A DNA stretch of 33,546 nt, from the NCBI GenBank assembly GCA_945861465.1, contig CAMAVB010000059.1, positions 1 through 33,546 of the forward strand. The letters run 5' to 3'. Under the pieces are notes generated by a model that did no database searches, had not been told where the DNA came from, and worked only from the letters and a program-made list of their open reading frames with translations. Each line of letters begins with the position of its first letter. Within the stretch, counting starts at the first letter, position 1. The translations under genes were made by a program, and so were the position numbers. This DNA is from Candidatus Kuenenia stuttgartensis. GTDB lineage: Bacteria; Planctomycetota; Planctomycetia; Planctomycetales; Planctomycetaceae. Shown piece after piece: positions 1 to 9,056 of the stretch.

Positions 1-28
1 ATTCCACACCCCGTCCCTGAGTTTCCAT
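1..28 (-). CDS. Start of a gene leaving the window, possibly a transposase (partial)
   Basis: An ATG on the minus strand at 28 is preceded at 8-nt spacing by a near-perfect Shine-Dalgarno sequence, AAGGAGG (37-43). Only nine codons (METQGRGVE) are inside the window, so the product cannot be recognised. The position just inside the end of the suspected insertion sequence makes a transposase the natural guess. Confidence rests only on the ribosome-binding site and the context. Confidence 0.3.
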
Positions 29-142
29 TGTCGCGCCCTCCTTGCGCCATGTCGCAAACCAAAATCCATTTCACGAAGCGAAACAGATTTCACAATATTC
101 GGATACCCCAATTCCTCCTAAAATACCAACTTTGCTGATGCC
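1..142 (-). mobile_element. Putative insertion-sequence end (partial, runs off the left edge)
   Basis: On the minus strand, homology to PP2C phosphatases stops abruptly after codon 252 of the neighbouring gene, near position 143. What follows is unrelated, more AT-rich sequence that soon gives a strong ribosome-binding site and a start codon pointing out of the window. This is the arrangement expected when an IS carrying its own transposase gene has landed inside a gene. The tetramer CTAG sits at the junction and would fit the YTAR target preference of IS5-type elements, but that is only compatible, not proof. No terminal inverted repeat can be checked because the other end is outside the window. 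Confidence 0.4.
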
Positions 143-898
143 TAGGGTATCCCCATCTTCCAGCGTCAGATTGAGAACATCGGGCTCGACAGCCTGCTCC
201 GCGTTTCCGAGTACTCTGGTCAACACGTTGCGCAGCCGGTGGAGGGCCACGTCGCGTTGTTCGATGATTCCCTGATCTGCCAGAGACTGTGCAAACGTGT
301 GATCGTGAGTCAGACGGTGGAGCTGGTGCCTGCGGTACAAGTAGGCGCGAGAATCCCCAACGTGTGCCACCACCATGTTTTTGCCAAGGCTCCAGGCGAC
401 GGTCAGGGTCGTGCCCAGACCCTTCAGACTCGGGTCGGCCTGGGCCTGGTCGGTCACCGCTGTGTTGATCTTTCCCCACCGTTCCTTCGCCCTGCGCATC
501 ACTTCCTGCACCAACGGTTCTTCGTCCAGACGGAGAATCCAATCGGGCGTGGCAAGCGCTAGATTGATCAGCGTACTGATCGCCACCTTGCTGGCCACTT
601 CACCGCCAGCGTGACCACCCATGCCGTCCGCCACCAAAAGACTATAGCCTGTTTCCTCTTCACGGAAAGGCACGTCCGACGGAGAGAGATTTGTATCCAT
701 CGTCTCCAGGAAACGGCCAAACCGAGAAATCAGGAAATGGTCCTCGTTGTTAGACCGCCGATGACCGCGATCTGTCAGGCCGGCCATGTCCACCGCAGCC
801 ACGGAAGATCGCAGCGGCGACCTGTCGTTGCCGACTGGTGCCGGGACCGCCATATCCATCGTATCAGTTGAGTCAGATATGCACATGTTTGTTCCCAT
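71..898 (-). CDS. PP2C-type protein serine/threonine phosphatase, 3' truncated
   Basis: A metal-dependent PP2C/PPM phosphatase that would remove phosphate from Ser/Thr residues, typically opposing Hanks-type kinases. Visible motifs in order are RGHRRSNNED (about 44-53, metal-binding), VADGMGGHAGGE (89-100), GLGTTLTVAW (160-169), VAHVGDSRAYLYR (177-189), LTHDHTFAQSLADQG (196-210) and LTRVLGN (226-232). After EDGDTL (247-252) the expected DGLTD-type segment, which carries another metal-binding aspartate, is absent. It is replaced by about 23 unrelated residues ending at position 71. The protein is therefore probably inactive or altered, most simply because an insertion sequence interrupted the gene. 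Some PP2C proteins have variable C termini, but loss of this core motif is not normal variation. Confidence 0.85.
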   Translation of the reverse strand: MGTNMCISDSTDTMDMAVPAPVGNDRSPLRSSVAAVDMAGLTDRGHRRSNNEDHFLISRFGRFLETMDTNLSPSDVPFREEETGYSLLVADGMGGHAGGEVASKVAISTLINLALATPDWILRLDEEPLVQEVMRRAKERWGKINTAVTDQAQADPSLKGLGTTLTVAWSLGKNMVVAHVGDSRAYLYRRHQLHRLTHDHTFAQSLADQGIIEQRDVALHRLRNVLTRVLGNAEQAVEPDVLNLTLEDGDTLGISKVGILGGIGVSEYCEICFAS

Positions 899-1106
899 TT
901 TCTATCATGGCGGCCAGCAACAGTCGTTCGAAAGGAGTATACCTTCTACGGCTTGGCGAGCAACTCTTGCGAGACGTCCATTACGGTGAGCCAGTTTGTC
1001 AATTTACGGCAGGGGAATTCCGCCACGATGGGGCTCGTCCCCATCGAGCAATGATCATCACCAGATAAAAGAACTCAGGAATGCGTCTTCGCCACTGCGG
1101 AGATTG

Positions 1107-1154
1107 CCTCATCGGGCCTCCGGCCACCTTCTCCCCCTTACCAGGGGGAGAAGG
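1107..1154 (-). repeat. CCTTCTCCCCC palindromic repeat, copy 1
   Basis: The arms CCTTCTCCCCC and GGGGGAGAAGG form a perfect hairpin with a short loop (1127-1154). On the minus strand it continues as GTGGCCGGAGGCCCGATGAG. The same layout, with a diverged loop and tail, recurs at 33461-33520. Two copies with the same tail but different loops identify a dispersed repeat family rather than a chance hairpin. Confidence 0.7.
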
Positions 1155-1225
1155 GACTTCGAGAAACCGTGTGAAAACACGACGATAAATCCTTAACGGC
1201 GTTGCGGTGCGGTGTGGTGCGGTCT

Positions 1226-1258
1226 GGTGTGCCTGCGCAGCCGCTTGTCACACCCTAC
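1226..1258 (+). repeat. GTAGGGTGTGACAAGC-family repeat, partial copy
   Basis: Contains GGTGTGCC followed by CCGCTTGTCACACCCTAC, matching the right half of the fuller palindromic copies at 19270-19340, 19565-19628 and 25128-25205. The left half is replaced by a G/T-rich run of GGTGTGGTGCGG type. Confidence 0.65.
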
Positions 1259-1427
1259 AAACTACAACCTGGTCAGTCGTGCTGATTCTGTGCTGGAAAT
1301 TCACGCCGGACGCTGGTTCTGCCACAAAATAGGGAAAGAATTGGACTCAACGCTGGCACGAATCAATAATCCATCCAGAATGCCTGTACGAAATTCTCGA
1401 CGCCGTTCCATAGCGGGTACTCAGATT

Positions 1428-2510
1428 ATGAAAATGACCAATGTTCGGGCTCCCAGCGTGTTGTTTGCCATCCTGCTGTCGGCGGTCCCTGTCGCGGCTC
1501 AGTCGGTTGAAGAAATGCAGCAGAAGGCCATGCAGTTTCTTGAGGTGACACAGGCGGCTGACGGTTCGTGGACCAGTCCTGATGCCGTCGGCATCACCGG
1601 GCTGGTGACGACGTCGCTGCTGATGTCCGGAAAAACGACAGAAGATCCTCTCGTGAAAAAGGGACTGGATTTCATCTTGGCCAGTCAGCAGCCAACCGGC
1701 GGGATTCATGCGGCCGCCAGCCGCCATCAGAATTATGAGACCTGTATTTCCATGCTGGCTCTGACGGAAGCCAACACGGACGGTCGTTTTGATGCAGTCA
1801 TCAAAAAGGGCGAACTTTTTTTGCGAGGTTTGCAATGGGATGAGGGCGAAGGCATTGAAACGACAGACGGAGCGTATGGTGGTGGTGGCTATGACAGCAA
1901 GCAACGCCCCGACATGTCGAACACACAATTCCTTGTCGAAGCTCTGAAGCAGGCCGGAGTAGCTGAAGACGATCCAGCCATGCAGAGGGCTTTGGTATTT
2001 GTGTCTCGCGCCCAGAACCTGGAATCACAGCACAACAAACTACCGTTTGCGGGCAAGGTGAACGACGGAGGGTTCATTTACACACCGGCAAAGGGCGGAG
2101 AATCGAAGGCGGGTGAAACGGAGAATGGCGGCCACAAGTCGTACGGCAGTATTACATATGCAGGACTGAAGAGCATGATTTATGCCGGCGTCGGCAAAGA
2201 TGATCCGCGCGTCACAGCAGCCACCGACTGGATTCGCAAGCACTACACACTTGAAGAAAACCCGAACATGGGTCAGCAGGGTCTGTACTACTACTTCCAC
2301 ACGTTTGCAAAAACCATGTCCGTCATCGGCGGCGATGAGTTTGAAGATGCAGCGGGAAACAAACACGACTGGAAAAAAGAACTCACTGAGAAGTTGGCAT
2401 CACTCCAGCAACCCAACGGAAGCTGGACCAATCCTGCGGACCGCTGGTACGAAGGCGATCCGAATCTGGTCACAGCGTATTGTCTGATCGCGCTGCATCA
2501 CTGCAATTAA
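1428..2510 (+). CDS. Secreted prenyltransferase/squalene-oxidase-repeat protein
   Basis: A 360-aa exported protein with the alpha-alpha toroid repeat seen in squalene-hopene cyclases and prenyltransferase beta subunits. The chosen ATG gives a clean signal peptide ([20 protein letters not shown], cleavage near VAAQS). The longer frame back to 1212 translates a dispersed repeat. QxxDGSW- and QQxNGSW-like repeats occur near both ends, with a [17 protein letters not shown] segment in the middle. Such secreted relatives lack the cyclase catalytic aspartates, and their substrate is unknown; they are common in planctomycetes. It stands alone, convergent with the exporter gene downstream. Confidence 0.8.
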   Translation: MKMTNVRAPSVLFAILLSAVPVAAQSVEEMQQKAMQFLEVTQAADGSWTSPDAVGITGLVTTSLLMSGKTTEDPLVKKGLDFILASQQPTGGIHAAASRHQNYETCISMLALTEANTDGRFDAVIKKGELFLRGLQWDEGEGIETTDGAYGGGGYDSKQRPDMSNTQFLVEALKQAGVAEDDPAMQRALVFVSRAQNLESQHNKLPFAGKVNDGGFIYTPAKGGESKAGETENGGHKSYGSITYAGLKSMIYAGVGKDDPRVTAATDWIRKHYTLEENPNMGQQGLYYYFHTFAKTMSVIGGDEFEDAAGNKHDWKKELTEKLASLQQPNGSWTNPADRWYEGDPNLVTAYCLIALHHCN

Positions 2511-3006
2511 GGACTGAGGCAGAAATAAGTGGGGCACGATTCCATCGTGCCGAGCACGTTAAAAACGTGCTCCACGTCCGGAAGACGACTGTTATTTCTG
2601 CGGCGGTCCTAAGTTCATGTCTGTCCAGCCTGGTGGCGACACAGGTGGTTGTTGATCGGCCCGGCACCGAATTTCGTCGCCGGACTTTTGAAAATAGCAG
2701 CCGAACATTTGCTGGCTTCTGCGTTTCTACGATCTTCCCGCTGAATTGCCTTTGATGCCATTCGTCAGTGTTGAGTTTTGTGTTTGCACACATCTGGCTG
2801 CTGTCCCCGGGGATTTGTTTTCGGTGGAGCGGTGGTCCGGGTCACCCGGATTGCCGAATAATGCTTGCTCAGACCTAAGAATTTGGCTTGCGTCTGTCGT
2901 CGGTAGGCCGGACCAACCACAGCGCCGTTCCGGCAGGTGTCTGGCAATTGCCGGAACGGCGCTGTGCTTGGTCCGGCCTACATGAATACCCGACATGGAC
3001 TTCCTG
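2511..3006. other. Convergent intergenic region with palindromes
   Basis: About 500 bp between two converging genes. Near the left end are two small hairpins (GGCACGATTCCATCGTGCC and GAGCACGTTAAAAACGTGCTC, about 2534-2572), and near the right end a GTAGGCCGGACC repeat (2903-2981). Any of these could help end transcription from either side. Short open frames here show no family features and overlap the repeats, so no gene is called. Confidence 0.55.
2903..2981. repeat. GTAGGCCGGACCAA palindromic repeat, copy 1
   Basis: A 79-bp imperfect palindrome starting GTAGGCCGGACCAACCAC and ending GCTTGGTCCGGCCTAC, with an inner CGCCGTTCCGGCA and TGCCGGAACGGCG pair. Two further copies lie at 18337-18412 and 30180-30256, so this is a REP-like family. 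RNA from either strand would fold into a long hairpin. Confidence 0.85.
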
Positions 3007-5319
3007 CTATTTAAGATCTGTGCCTTTGTCGGCGAATTTTTTGAGTCGAGTCGGGTCTTTGGTCGTCCAGCGCAACAGCAGCGGCAGCAGCACAAGGTCG
3101 CTGATGAGGCCACCGATCATTGACAGACTCAGCAGCGAACCGAAGTAGACCAGCGGGATGAATTCCGACACGGTGAGCACCATAAACCCGGCAACCAGTG
3201 CGATATGCGCCAGCACTACGGCCTTACCGACGCCGGACTGGGCGATCTGCAAGGCCCGCGTCAGTCCAACTTTGGGCAGTGAACTCTGGAACACCTCGAA
3301 GTAGTGGACTGAACACGTAAATCCCATCGCAACGCTGGCAATCATTGCCGTGCCGATATTCACGGGGACATTCAGCAGTCCGAGCGATCCGGTGACAAGA
3401 GCGATCGGGAATACATTGGGCACCAGAGAAATCAGCCCGATGCGCAGGCTGCGAAACGCAATCCACATACAAACCACCGTTCCAATGGAAGCGCAAATGA
3501 AGCTGCGGATCTGATCTTCCAGCAGACTGTCGATAATGTGCGCCATCAGTACGAACAACCCGGACGCAGTCGCAGACTGTCTCGGCGTGGCTGAAACGTT
3601 GGCAGTCCCTGATGCGCCGGTTGCCACCATCGCTGCCTGAGCCCGTTTGGTCTCAATCGCATGCAGCTTCTCAAAATGACGGGCCACAGTATCACGGACG
3701 CGCTGAATCTGGGCCAGCTTGACATGTGTCGGCTGCTGTTCTGCAGAACGCAGCACGATTCTCATCCGATGCCGATCCGGATTGTAGAATCCTTCCACCA
3801 ATTCGGGCTGCTTGTTCTTAAACGTGTTCAACCGTTTCACCGCGTTACCAAGCCGCGGCGGAATGTCGATGCCGTCGTTGAGCGACAACACATCCAGCTC
3901 AATTCCATCCACAGAAAGTTCGTGCAGACGATCAGTCAGTTCGCGGGTGCTGTCGAGGAACTCGGTCGTGATCGGGGTCGGCACATCGAACGACACGTCC
4001 CAGGAACCCGCCGGCCCCAGGTGAGTTTCGATGAACTTCAGTGACTGCACGATAGGCGATGATTCGCGAAAGTTCTTGCTGAAATCGGTTTCGACCTGCA
4101 TGATGAACAGCCCCGGTGCCGTCACGGCGGTCAGCACCAGACACCAGATCGATGTTCCAACGGGATGGCGCTCAATCATGTGAGACATCCTGTCGAGCAG
4201 CCTGTCGAGAGCATCTTCCAGGCGGACCCTGCCCGGAATCGGTACATGCGAACCGGACGCCAACGTCGCGGGCAGCACAGCCAGAGTGAACACTAACGCC
4301 ATCAATGTGCCCAGCGTCATCATAATGGCGAAGCTCCGCACCGGAACGATGTCCGACACAAGCAGCGCCGCAAAACCGACGGCGATCGTGATCACCGTCC
4401 ACAACACGGGATGCCACAATTCCCGCAGCGTGCGCAGCGTGGCCGCATGCTGATCCAGCTCGGATCGGAGTTCTCGATAGTGTACGATGATATGAGTTGT
4501 GGTGCTGATCGAAATGACGGTCACCAGAGAATTGAGCATCGAACTGACCATGCTCAGTTGAGCGCCTGCAATCACCAGCACCGCGCGTGTACAGGTGACC
4601 GAAGCGATCACAATCCCCACTGAAGCCAGCACCCAGCGCAGATTTTTGAAGGTCACCAGGAGCATGATGGACAGGACGCCGAGTGACGCGATGTACAGAA
4701 TATTGCCGTCGCGTTCCACGAGGTTGAACATGTCCTGAATCTGCACGGCTTCGCCAGCCACGGCCGCTCCGGGAATTGTGGCCGCCGCCGTTTTGCGAAT
4801 CGCCGAGACCGTTTCGCCCCGCGACACCGGAGAATTTCCTTCAGACACTAACTGCAGCACGATCGCAGTCGATTGCTGGTCGGGACCGATCAACACGCCG
4901 TCAAACAGTTTCAGCATTTTCTGACGAGTGTTTTTGTTGTACGGTGACTTCCGGAGAAACCGTTCCAGATCCCGCGTGCGATCCTGATCGACGCCGGGCA
5001 GTTCGCTGAGTTTCTGAGACAGCTCAGAAATACGACTGGCAGCTGCCTCGCTCAGCTCAGGAATGTCGTTTTTCGGATTGGTCCGGATGAGTCCCGGTTC
5101 CTGCCAGGCAACGATGACAAATTCGTCGCCGCCAAAATCCTGTCGCGACTGGAGCAGCAGCTGGATATCCGGATTGTCTGGCGGAAAAAACGACTCGATC
5201 GTCTGATCAAATGTTAGTCGTCCGGCAATCGGGATGCACACCACCAGTGTCACCACCGCCGCCAGCAGCAACCAGTTTCTGAATTTGACCAGACCTTCCA
5301 TGTGCTTCCTTTTTTCCAT
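3007..5319 (-). CDS. RND/MMPL-family membrane exporter
   Basis: A 770-aa inner-membrane transporter of the RND superfamily (MMPL/predicted-exporter branch), presumably using the proton gradient to move lipids or other hydrophobic compounds. It shows the usual two-half plan: TM1 at 15-33, a large periplasmic loop (about 35-205), a helix bundle (207-352), TM7 near 390-408, a second loop, then a second bundle near the C terminus. The fourth helix of each half carries histidines (STTTHIIVHY at 272-281 and TCSVHYFEVF) where classical MmpL proteins have Asp-Tyr, as in related planctomycete exporters. A second start at 5301 (MEGLVKFR) has a better ribosome-binding site (AAGGAAG) and may be the true one. 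No adaptor gene is adjacent. Confidence 0.85.
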   Translation of the reverse strand: MEKRKHMEGLVKFRNWLLLAAVVTLVVCIPIAGRLTFDQTIESFFPPDNPDIQLLLQSRQDFGGDEFVIVAWQEPGLIRTNPKNDIPELSEAAASRISELSQKLSELPGVDQDRTRDLERFLRKSPYNKNTRQKMLKLFDGVLIGPDQQSTAIVLQLVSEGNSPVSRGETVSAIRKTAAATIPGAAVAGEAVQIQDMFNLVERDGNILYIASLGVLSIMLLVTFKNLRWVLASVGIVIASVTCTRAVLVIAGAQLSMVSSMLNSLVTVISISTTTHIIVHYRELRSELDQHAATLRTLRELWHPVLWTVITIAVGFAALLVSDIVPVRSFAIMMTLGTLMALVFTLAVLPATLASGSHVPIPGRVRLEDALDRLLDRMSHMIERHPVGTSIWCLVLTAVTAPGLFIMQVETDFSKNFRESSPIVQSLKFIETHLGPAGSWDVSFDVPTPITTEFLDSTRELTDRLHELSVDGIELDVLSLNDGIDIPPRLGNAVKRLNTFKNKQPELVEGFYNPDRHRMRIVLRSAEQQPTHVKLAQIQRVRDTVARHFEKLHAIETKRAQAAMVATGASGTANVSATPRQSATASGLFVLMAHIIDSLLEDQIRSFICASIGTVVCMWIAFRSLRIGLISLVPNVFPIALVTGSLGLLNVPVNIGTAMIASVAMGFTCSVHYFEVFQSSLPKVGLTRALQIAQSGVGKAVVLAHIALVAGFMVLTVSEFIPLVYFGSLLSLSMIGGLISDLVLLPLLLRWTTKDPTRLKKFADKGTDLK

Positions 5320-5453
5320 TAAAGGTGAATCGTAGCTGATCGTGGAAGACTCGGGAATCTACGAACCATGAGTGGCATCCGTGGGTCAAATGCTGAACAA
5401 TGATGTACTCCGCGCGGCCCCTCGATCTCTGATCAATTCATCGAAAGAAAACC

Positions 5454-5918
5454 ATGACACTGGACGAACTGCTGAAACACTACGAGAAGGGCCCTGATCT
5501 GCTCAAAACCGCCGTCGCGGGCGTGCGGGAGGATCAGTTTGACCAGACTCCGGTGCCTGGCAAATGGTCCATTCGCCAGGTTGTGTGCCACATCGCCGAC
5601 TTTGAACCGGTTTACGCTGATCGCATGAAACGTGTGCTCGCAGAAGACAATCCGACAATGTTTGGCGGCGATCCGGACGTCTTTGCCGCCGGACTGCACT
5701 ATGACAAACGAAATGTCCATCAAGAGCTGGAATTGATCTCCGTCGTGCGACGTCAGATGGCCGTCATTCTGAGGAACACCGATGTCGAGGACTTCCAGCG
5801 AACGGGCGTCCATTCTGAAGCCGGTCCTCTGACGCTCGAAACACTTCTGGAACGCATTACCGGCCACATCCCGCATCATCTGACTTTCATCGCAGCCAAA
5901 ATCGCCGCCATGCGATGA
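5454..5918 (+). CDS. DinB-family (DinB_2) metal-binding protein
   Basis: A 154-aa four-helix-bundle protein of the DinB/YfiT superfamily. The typical metal-ligand pattern is visible: H46 in VVCHIADFE, and H138 and H142 in GHIPHHLTFI. The PGKWSIRQVVCHI segment is also characteristic. Members include thiol-dependent transferases (bacillithiol, mycothiol) and DNA-damage-inducible proteins of unknown role; nothing here decides between them. It lies 91 bp upstream of the methyltransferase gene on the same strand, but a functional link is not indicated. Confidence 0.85.
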   Translation: MTLDELLKHYEKGPDLLKTAVAGVREDQFDQTPVPGKWSIRQVVCHIADFEPVYADRMKRVLAEDNPTMFGGDPDVFAAGLHYDKRNVHQELELISVVRRQMAVILRNTDVEDFQRTGVHSEAGPLTLETLLERITGHIPHHLTFIAAKIAAMR

Positions 5919-6009
5919 TCGACAGATTGCCCAGCTTCCCCATCCTGACGTCAGCAAAGATGTCGCGACCACAGTTTCCAGAGATGGAACATGCGGGTAT
6001 TCTGCACCA

Positions 6010-9000
6010 ATGGCCGCAATCACCCCCGAATATCAAACTCTCATGCAGGTGCTGGGATACTCCAGCGCTACCGGAGAGAATACGGGCGGATTGATTCGCG
6101 GTGAACAGCTTCGCGACAACGAGTCTCAAACAGACGGAGACCAACTCTTCGACCGTCGCTTCCGGTATGCCTCAATTCTTGACATGGACAAGCTGGGCGT
6201 TACCGACATTTTCGAGATCAATGGGGCTCCATGCATTTATCTGAAGAGCCTCGCTGCTGATCCAACTCCCCATCAATTGCACACATGGCACCGAACCGCG
6301 TGGAATCATGGTCTGGGGAGGATGCTGTGGATCGTGACTCCGACCAGAGTTCGCGTGCTGAACGCTTTCGCACCGCCGTCGCAGACAATTGAGAAAAAGC
6401 ATCCCGCCGAAGTACTTTCGTGTCTGACGAAGGACCTTGAACAACTTCGCAAGTACGAACTGGATCGTCTGAGCCTGGAGAATGGACAGTTCTGGGCGTC
6501 TAAAGCCGGGAAACGGATTTCTAAGAACACTCGCATCGATGTGGAACTGGCCAAAGATCTGGAACAGGCAGCCAAGCTGCTCGTCAAGCGAGATTGCCGA
6601 CCTCTGCAGGCTCACAGGTTAATGCTGAGGACGCTCTTTACGGCGTACCTTGAAGCTCGCGGCGTGCTGCCGGAGGCGCTTTTCGAAGGCCTGAAGGCGC
6701 AGTCCTTTGCGGAAGTTTTGACACGGACTGGCGAAACCAAAACATTCTTTGAGCGAATGCGGGAAACATTCAACGGCGACCTTTTCCCGCCGCCTCCGTC
6801 AAATGGCGAAGCGGATGAGTCGTACTCGTTCCAGAAGCAGCATCTCGATGTTGCACGAGCGATTGTGACTCGACAGGATTTGACCACCGGGCAGATGTCG
6901 TTTGATTTCTCGCGATACGACTTCGAAGTAATTCCAATTGAGTTGATAAGTTCGATCTATGAGCGGTTCATTTATGCCGGCGATGCAAATAAGGCGAAGG
7001 CACGGGGAACCCATTACACGCCTGTGAATCTTGTGGATCTTGTTCATTCACAGGTCTTCGACGATCACTTGTTTAAGACGCGACTGGGCGACACTCCGAA
7101 AGTACTTGATCTGGCGTGTGGCTCTGGCGTTTTCCTGGTCGATGCATTTCGTCGCCTTGTAGCGCGGCGAATCGCTGCCGGAGAGAAACTTACACGCACA
7201 CTTGTGCGAGACGTACTGTCGCAGCAGATCTTTGGCGTCGATCTCGAGGAAACGGCCATCGAGATTGCGGCCTTCAGCCTTTGTCTGACGGCATTTGAAC
7301 TGGACCCGTCCCCCGGCTCTGTGCATCAGTTGAAGTTCCGCCACAGTCTGAAGGATCGCAATCTGTTTGTCGCCGATGCATTCAGCGATGATACGTTTGC
7401 TTCAAAGCCACAGTTCATAGAAAAACAGTTCTCGATTGTTGTCGGTAATCCGCCATGGAATCGCCCGAAGGGCAAACGCTCGACGTCGGATGTCAGCTCA
7501 AGGTCGCACGTCGAATACTGTGCGAATCAGAAACCACCGGTTGAGTTGCCATACCGTTCACCCATCGATCAGGCGTTCATCTGGCGAATGTGTGACTTCG
7601 CTGCCAAAGGGGCTCGACTGGGGTTGATCCTTGATGCGAAGAACTTCTTCAGTCAGGAAGAGCAGTCACTAAAAGCGAAACGGCAGTTGATGTCGGCGTT
7701 TCGCCCGCGAGTGATGCTGAACCTGTCAGCACTGCACGACAAAAAACTCTTCCCGTCCGCTAAACAACCGGCGATGGTTCTGATCCTGGAAAATGATCGT
7801 CCCGGTAAGAGCGACACGGCGGTCTTTGCCTCTGCCGAACGCAGTGACACGTTTGCGAGGCACGGAATCGTCGAATTGTTTCTGGAGCGGATCAGCCACC
7901 TTCCAGTGTCTCGCGTAATTAGCGAAGACAACTTGCTAAAGATCGCCGCATTCGGCATGCCGCGAGATCGTGCGATTCTGCAACACCTGTTCAATGAATA
8001 CGGAAAACTCACCTCAGTACTCTCATCGTGGGGAACGGCACTTCATCAAGGTTTCATTCGTGGGACAAAGAAGAATCCTGTTCCCGATGGCATCAGCAGG
8101 TTGCGGAAACTTGAAGATGTAATGCTGAGTCGATGTTCTCAGAATGCGATGAAGTTGCCGATGTTCGAATACGAAACGGTGGAACGCGCTCGGGATCTTG
8201 GCATTTATCGCGCTCCCTTATTTCTTGTACAGCAGAGTCTGCAGGATGACCGGCTGGTCGGGGCTCGATGTTGCGATGATATAGCCTACTCGAATGGCTA
8301 TTACGGAATCCCACTGGACTCTGGGGCATGGTATTCTGACTTGCTAAATGCCTTTTTCAATTCGTCATTGGCCACGTATTGTTTCTTTTTGACAGCAACA
8401 AGATTTGGTGTCGATAAGCAGATTGTGACGCAAACTGACCTGGAGCGACTTCCATTCAAGGACGCCAGTAACAAATCTGAACTCAACGAATTGTCGGCGG
8501 CACTGAGAAAGGTCGAGCGGCAGAATGACGCGACGGATTTCTCAGCACTCGACAACGCGGTCTTTCAATTCTACGAGCTTCCCGACTGGCAGCGTGAGTA
8601 CATCACCGACACGGTAAAGTTTGATCTCGACTTCTTCCGCCACGGGAGTTCATCTCAGGCCGTTCTGGCTCCGGACAAGGACGATTTTCAAACGTATTGC
8701 GAAACACTCGTCGGCTATCTCCGAAGTCAACTTTCCGCTGGCGGTTTGAAAATCAATGCAGATGTGATCGCGGGGCTCGAAGATGTCGGAGCTGTCGAGA
8801 TTCGATTTGATCTCGACCGCCATCGCGGCGTTCGAGTTGTTGAACAGAACGAGTTTGACGGAGACAATCACCTGGCAGACTTGCTGCACACGCCTTTAAC
8901 GTCTGGATTTCAGCTTCGTCGGTCGCTGGTTCAATTTGACGATGACCGTTGTCTGATCATCAAGCTGGCTCAGAAGCGATTCTGGTCAAGGGCGCGAGCC

Positions 9001-9051
9001 TATGACGATGCAGATTTGATTGTTGCTGAACTCCTGCGGGCTGAGGAGTAA
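6010..9051 (+). CDS. Large N6-adenine DNA methyltransferase (Eco57I/type IIG-like)
   Basis: A 1013-aa protein with the plan of type IIG or Eco57I-like enzymes. It has a GTHYTP motif (333-338), the SAM-binding DLACGSG (367-373), the catalytic NPPW (480-483), and a C-terminal target-recognition-like part with QTDLERLPFKD. It would methylate adenine in a specific sequence. The N-terminal third resembles the nuclease-like domain of such proteins: TDIFEINGAPCIYLKSL (65-81) has the aspartate and lysine of a PD-(D/E)XK site, but Y stands where the acidic residue of ExK is expected, so cleavage by this domain is doubtful. The next gene, 5 nt downstream, carries an intact DxnExK pattern and may supply the nuclease. 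No helicase or ATPase gene is nearby. Confidence 0.88.
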   Translation: MAAITPEYQTLMQVLGYSSATGENTGGLIRGEQLRDNESQTDGDQLFDRRFRYASILDMDKLGVTDIFEINGAPCIYLKSLAADPTPHQLHTWHRTAWNHGLGRMLWIVTPTRVRVLNAFAPPSQTIEKKHPAEVLSCLTKDLEQLRKYELDRLSLENGQFWASKAGKRISKNTRIDVELAKDLEQAAKLLVKRDCRPLQAHRLMLRTLFTAYLEARGVLPEALFEGLKAQSFAEVLTRTGETKTFFERMRETFNGDLFPPPPSNGEADESYSFQKQHLDVARAIVTRQDLTTGQMSFDFSRYDFEVIPIELISSIYERFIYAGDANKAKARGTHYTPVNLVDLVHSQVFDDHLFKTRLGDTPKVLDLACGSGVFLVDAFRRLVARRIAAGEKLTRTLVRDVLSQQIFGVDLEETAIEIAAFSLCLTAFELDPSPGSVHQLKFRHSLKDRNLFVADAFSDDTFASKPQFIEKQFSIVVGNPPWNRPKGKRSTSDVSSRSHVEYCANQKPPVELPYRSPIDQAFIWRMCDFAAKGARLGLILDAKNFFSQEEQSLKAKRQLMSAFRPRVMLNLSALHDKKLFPSAKQPAMVLILENDRPGKSDTAVFASAERSDTFARHGIVELFLERISHLPVSRVISEDNLLKIAAFGMPRDRAILQHLFNEYGKLTSVLSSWGTALHQGFIRGTKKNPVPDGISRLRKLEDVMLSRCSQNAMKLPMFEYETVERARDLGIYRAPLFLVQQSLQDDRLVGARCCDDIAYSNGYYGIPLDSGAWYSDLLNAFFNSSLATYCFFLTATRFGVDKQIVTQTDLERLPFKDASNKSELNELSAALRKVERQNDATDFSALDNAVFQFYELPDWQREYITDTVKFDLDFFRHGSSSQAVLAPDKDDFQTYCETLVGYLRSQLSAGGLKINADVIAGLEDVGAVEIRFDLDRHRGVRVVEQNEFDGDNHLADLLHTPLTSGFQLRRSLVQFDDDRCLIIKLAQKRFWSRARAYDDADLIVAELLRAEE

Positions 9052-9056
9052 CCATA

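Larger units (their letters stand above)
899..1427. other. Intergenic region with hairpins and repeat fragments, no gene seen
   Basis: About 530 bp between the phosphatase start and the signal peptide of the next gene. It holds a perfect 8-bp hairpin (CGATGGGG, loop CTCGT, CCCCATCG, 1026-1046), a CCTTCTCCCCC-type palindromic repeat (1107-1154) and the right half of a GTAGGGTGTGACAAGC-family repeat (1226-1258). The open frame upstream of 1428 runs through this last repeat, which argues against the longer start of the following gene. Confidence 0.6.

Noticed and set aside
1212-1427. Upstream extension of the squalene-oxidase-repeat protein
   Set aside because: The extension translates a dispersed repeat and would bury the signal peptide; the ATG at 1428 is better.
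2480-2755. 91-aa open frame after the squalene-like gene
   Set aside because: It overlaps the preceding gene and two hairpins and has no sensible composition or start signal.
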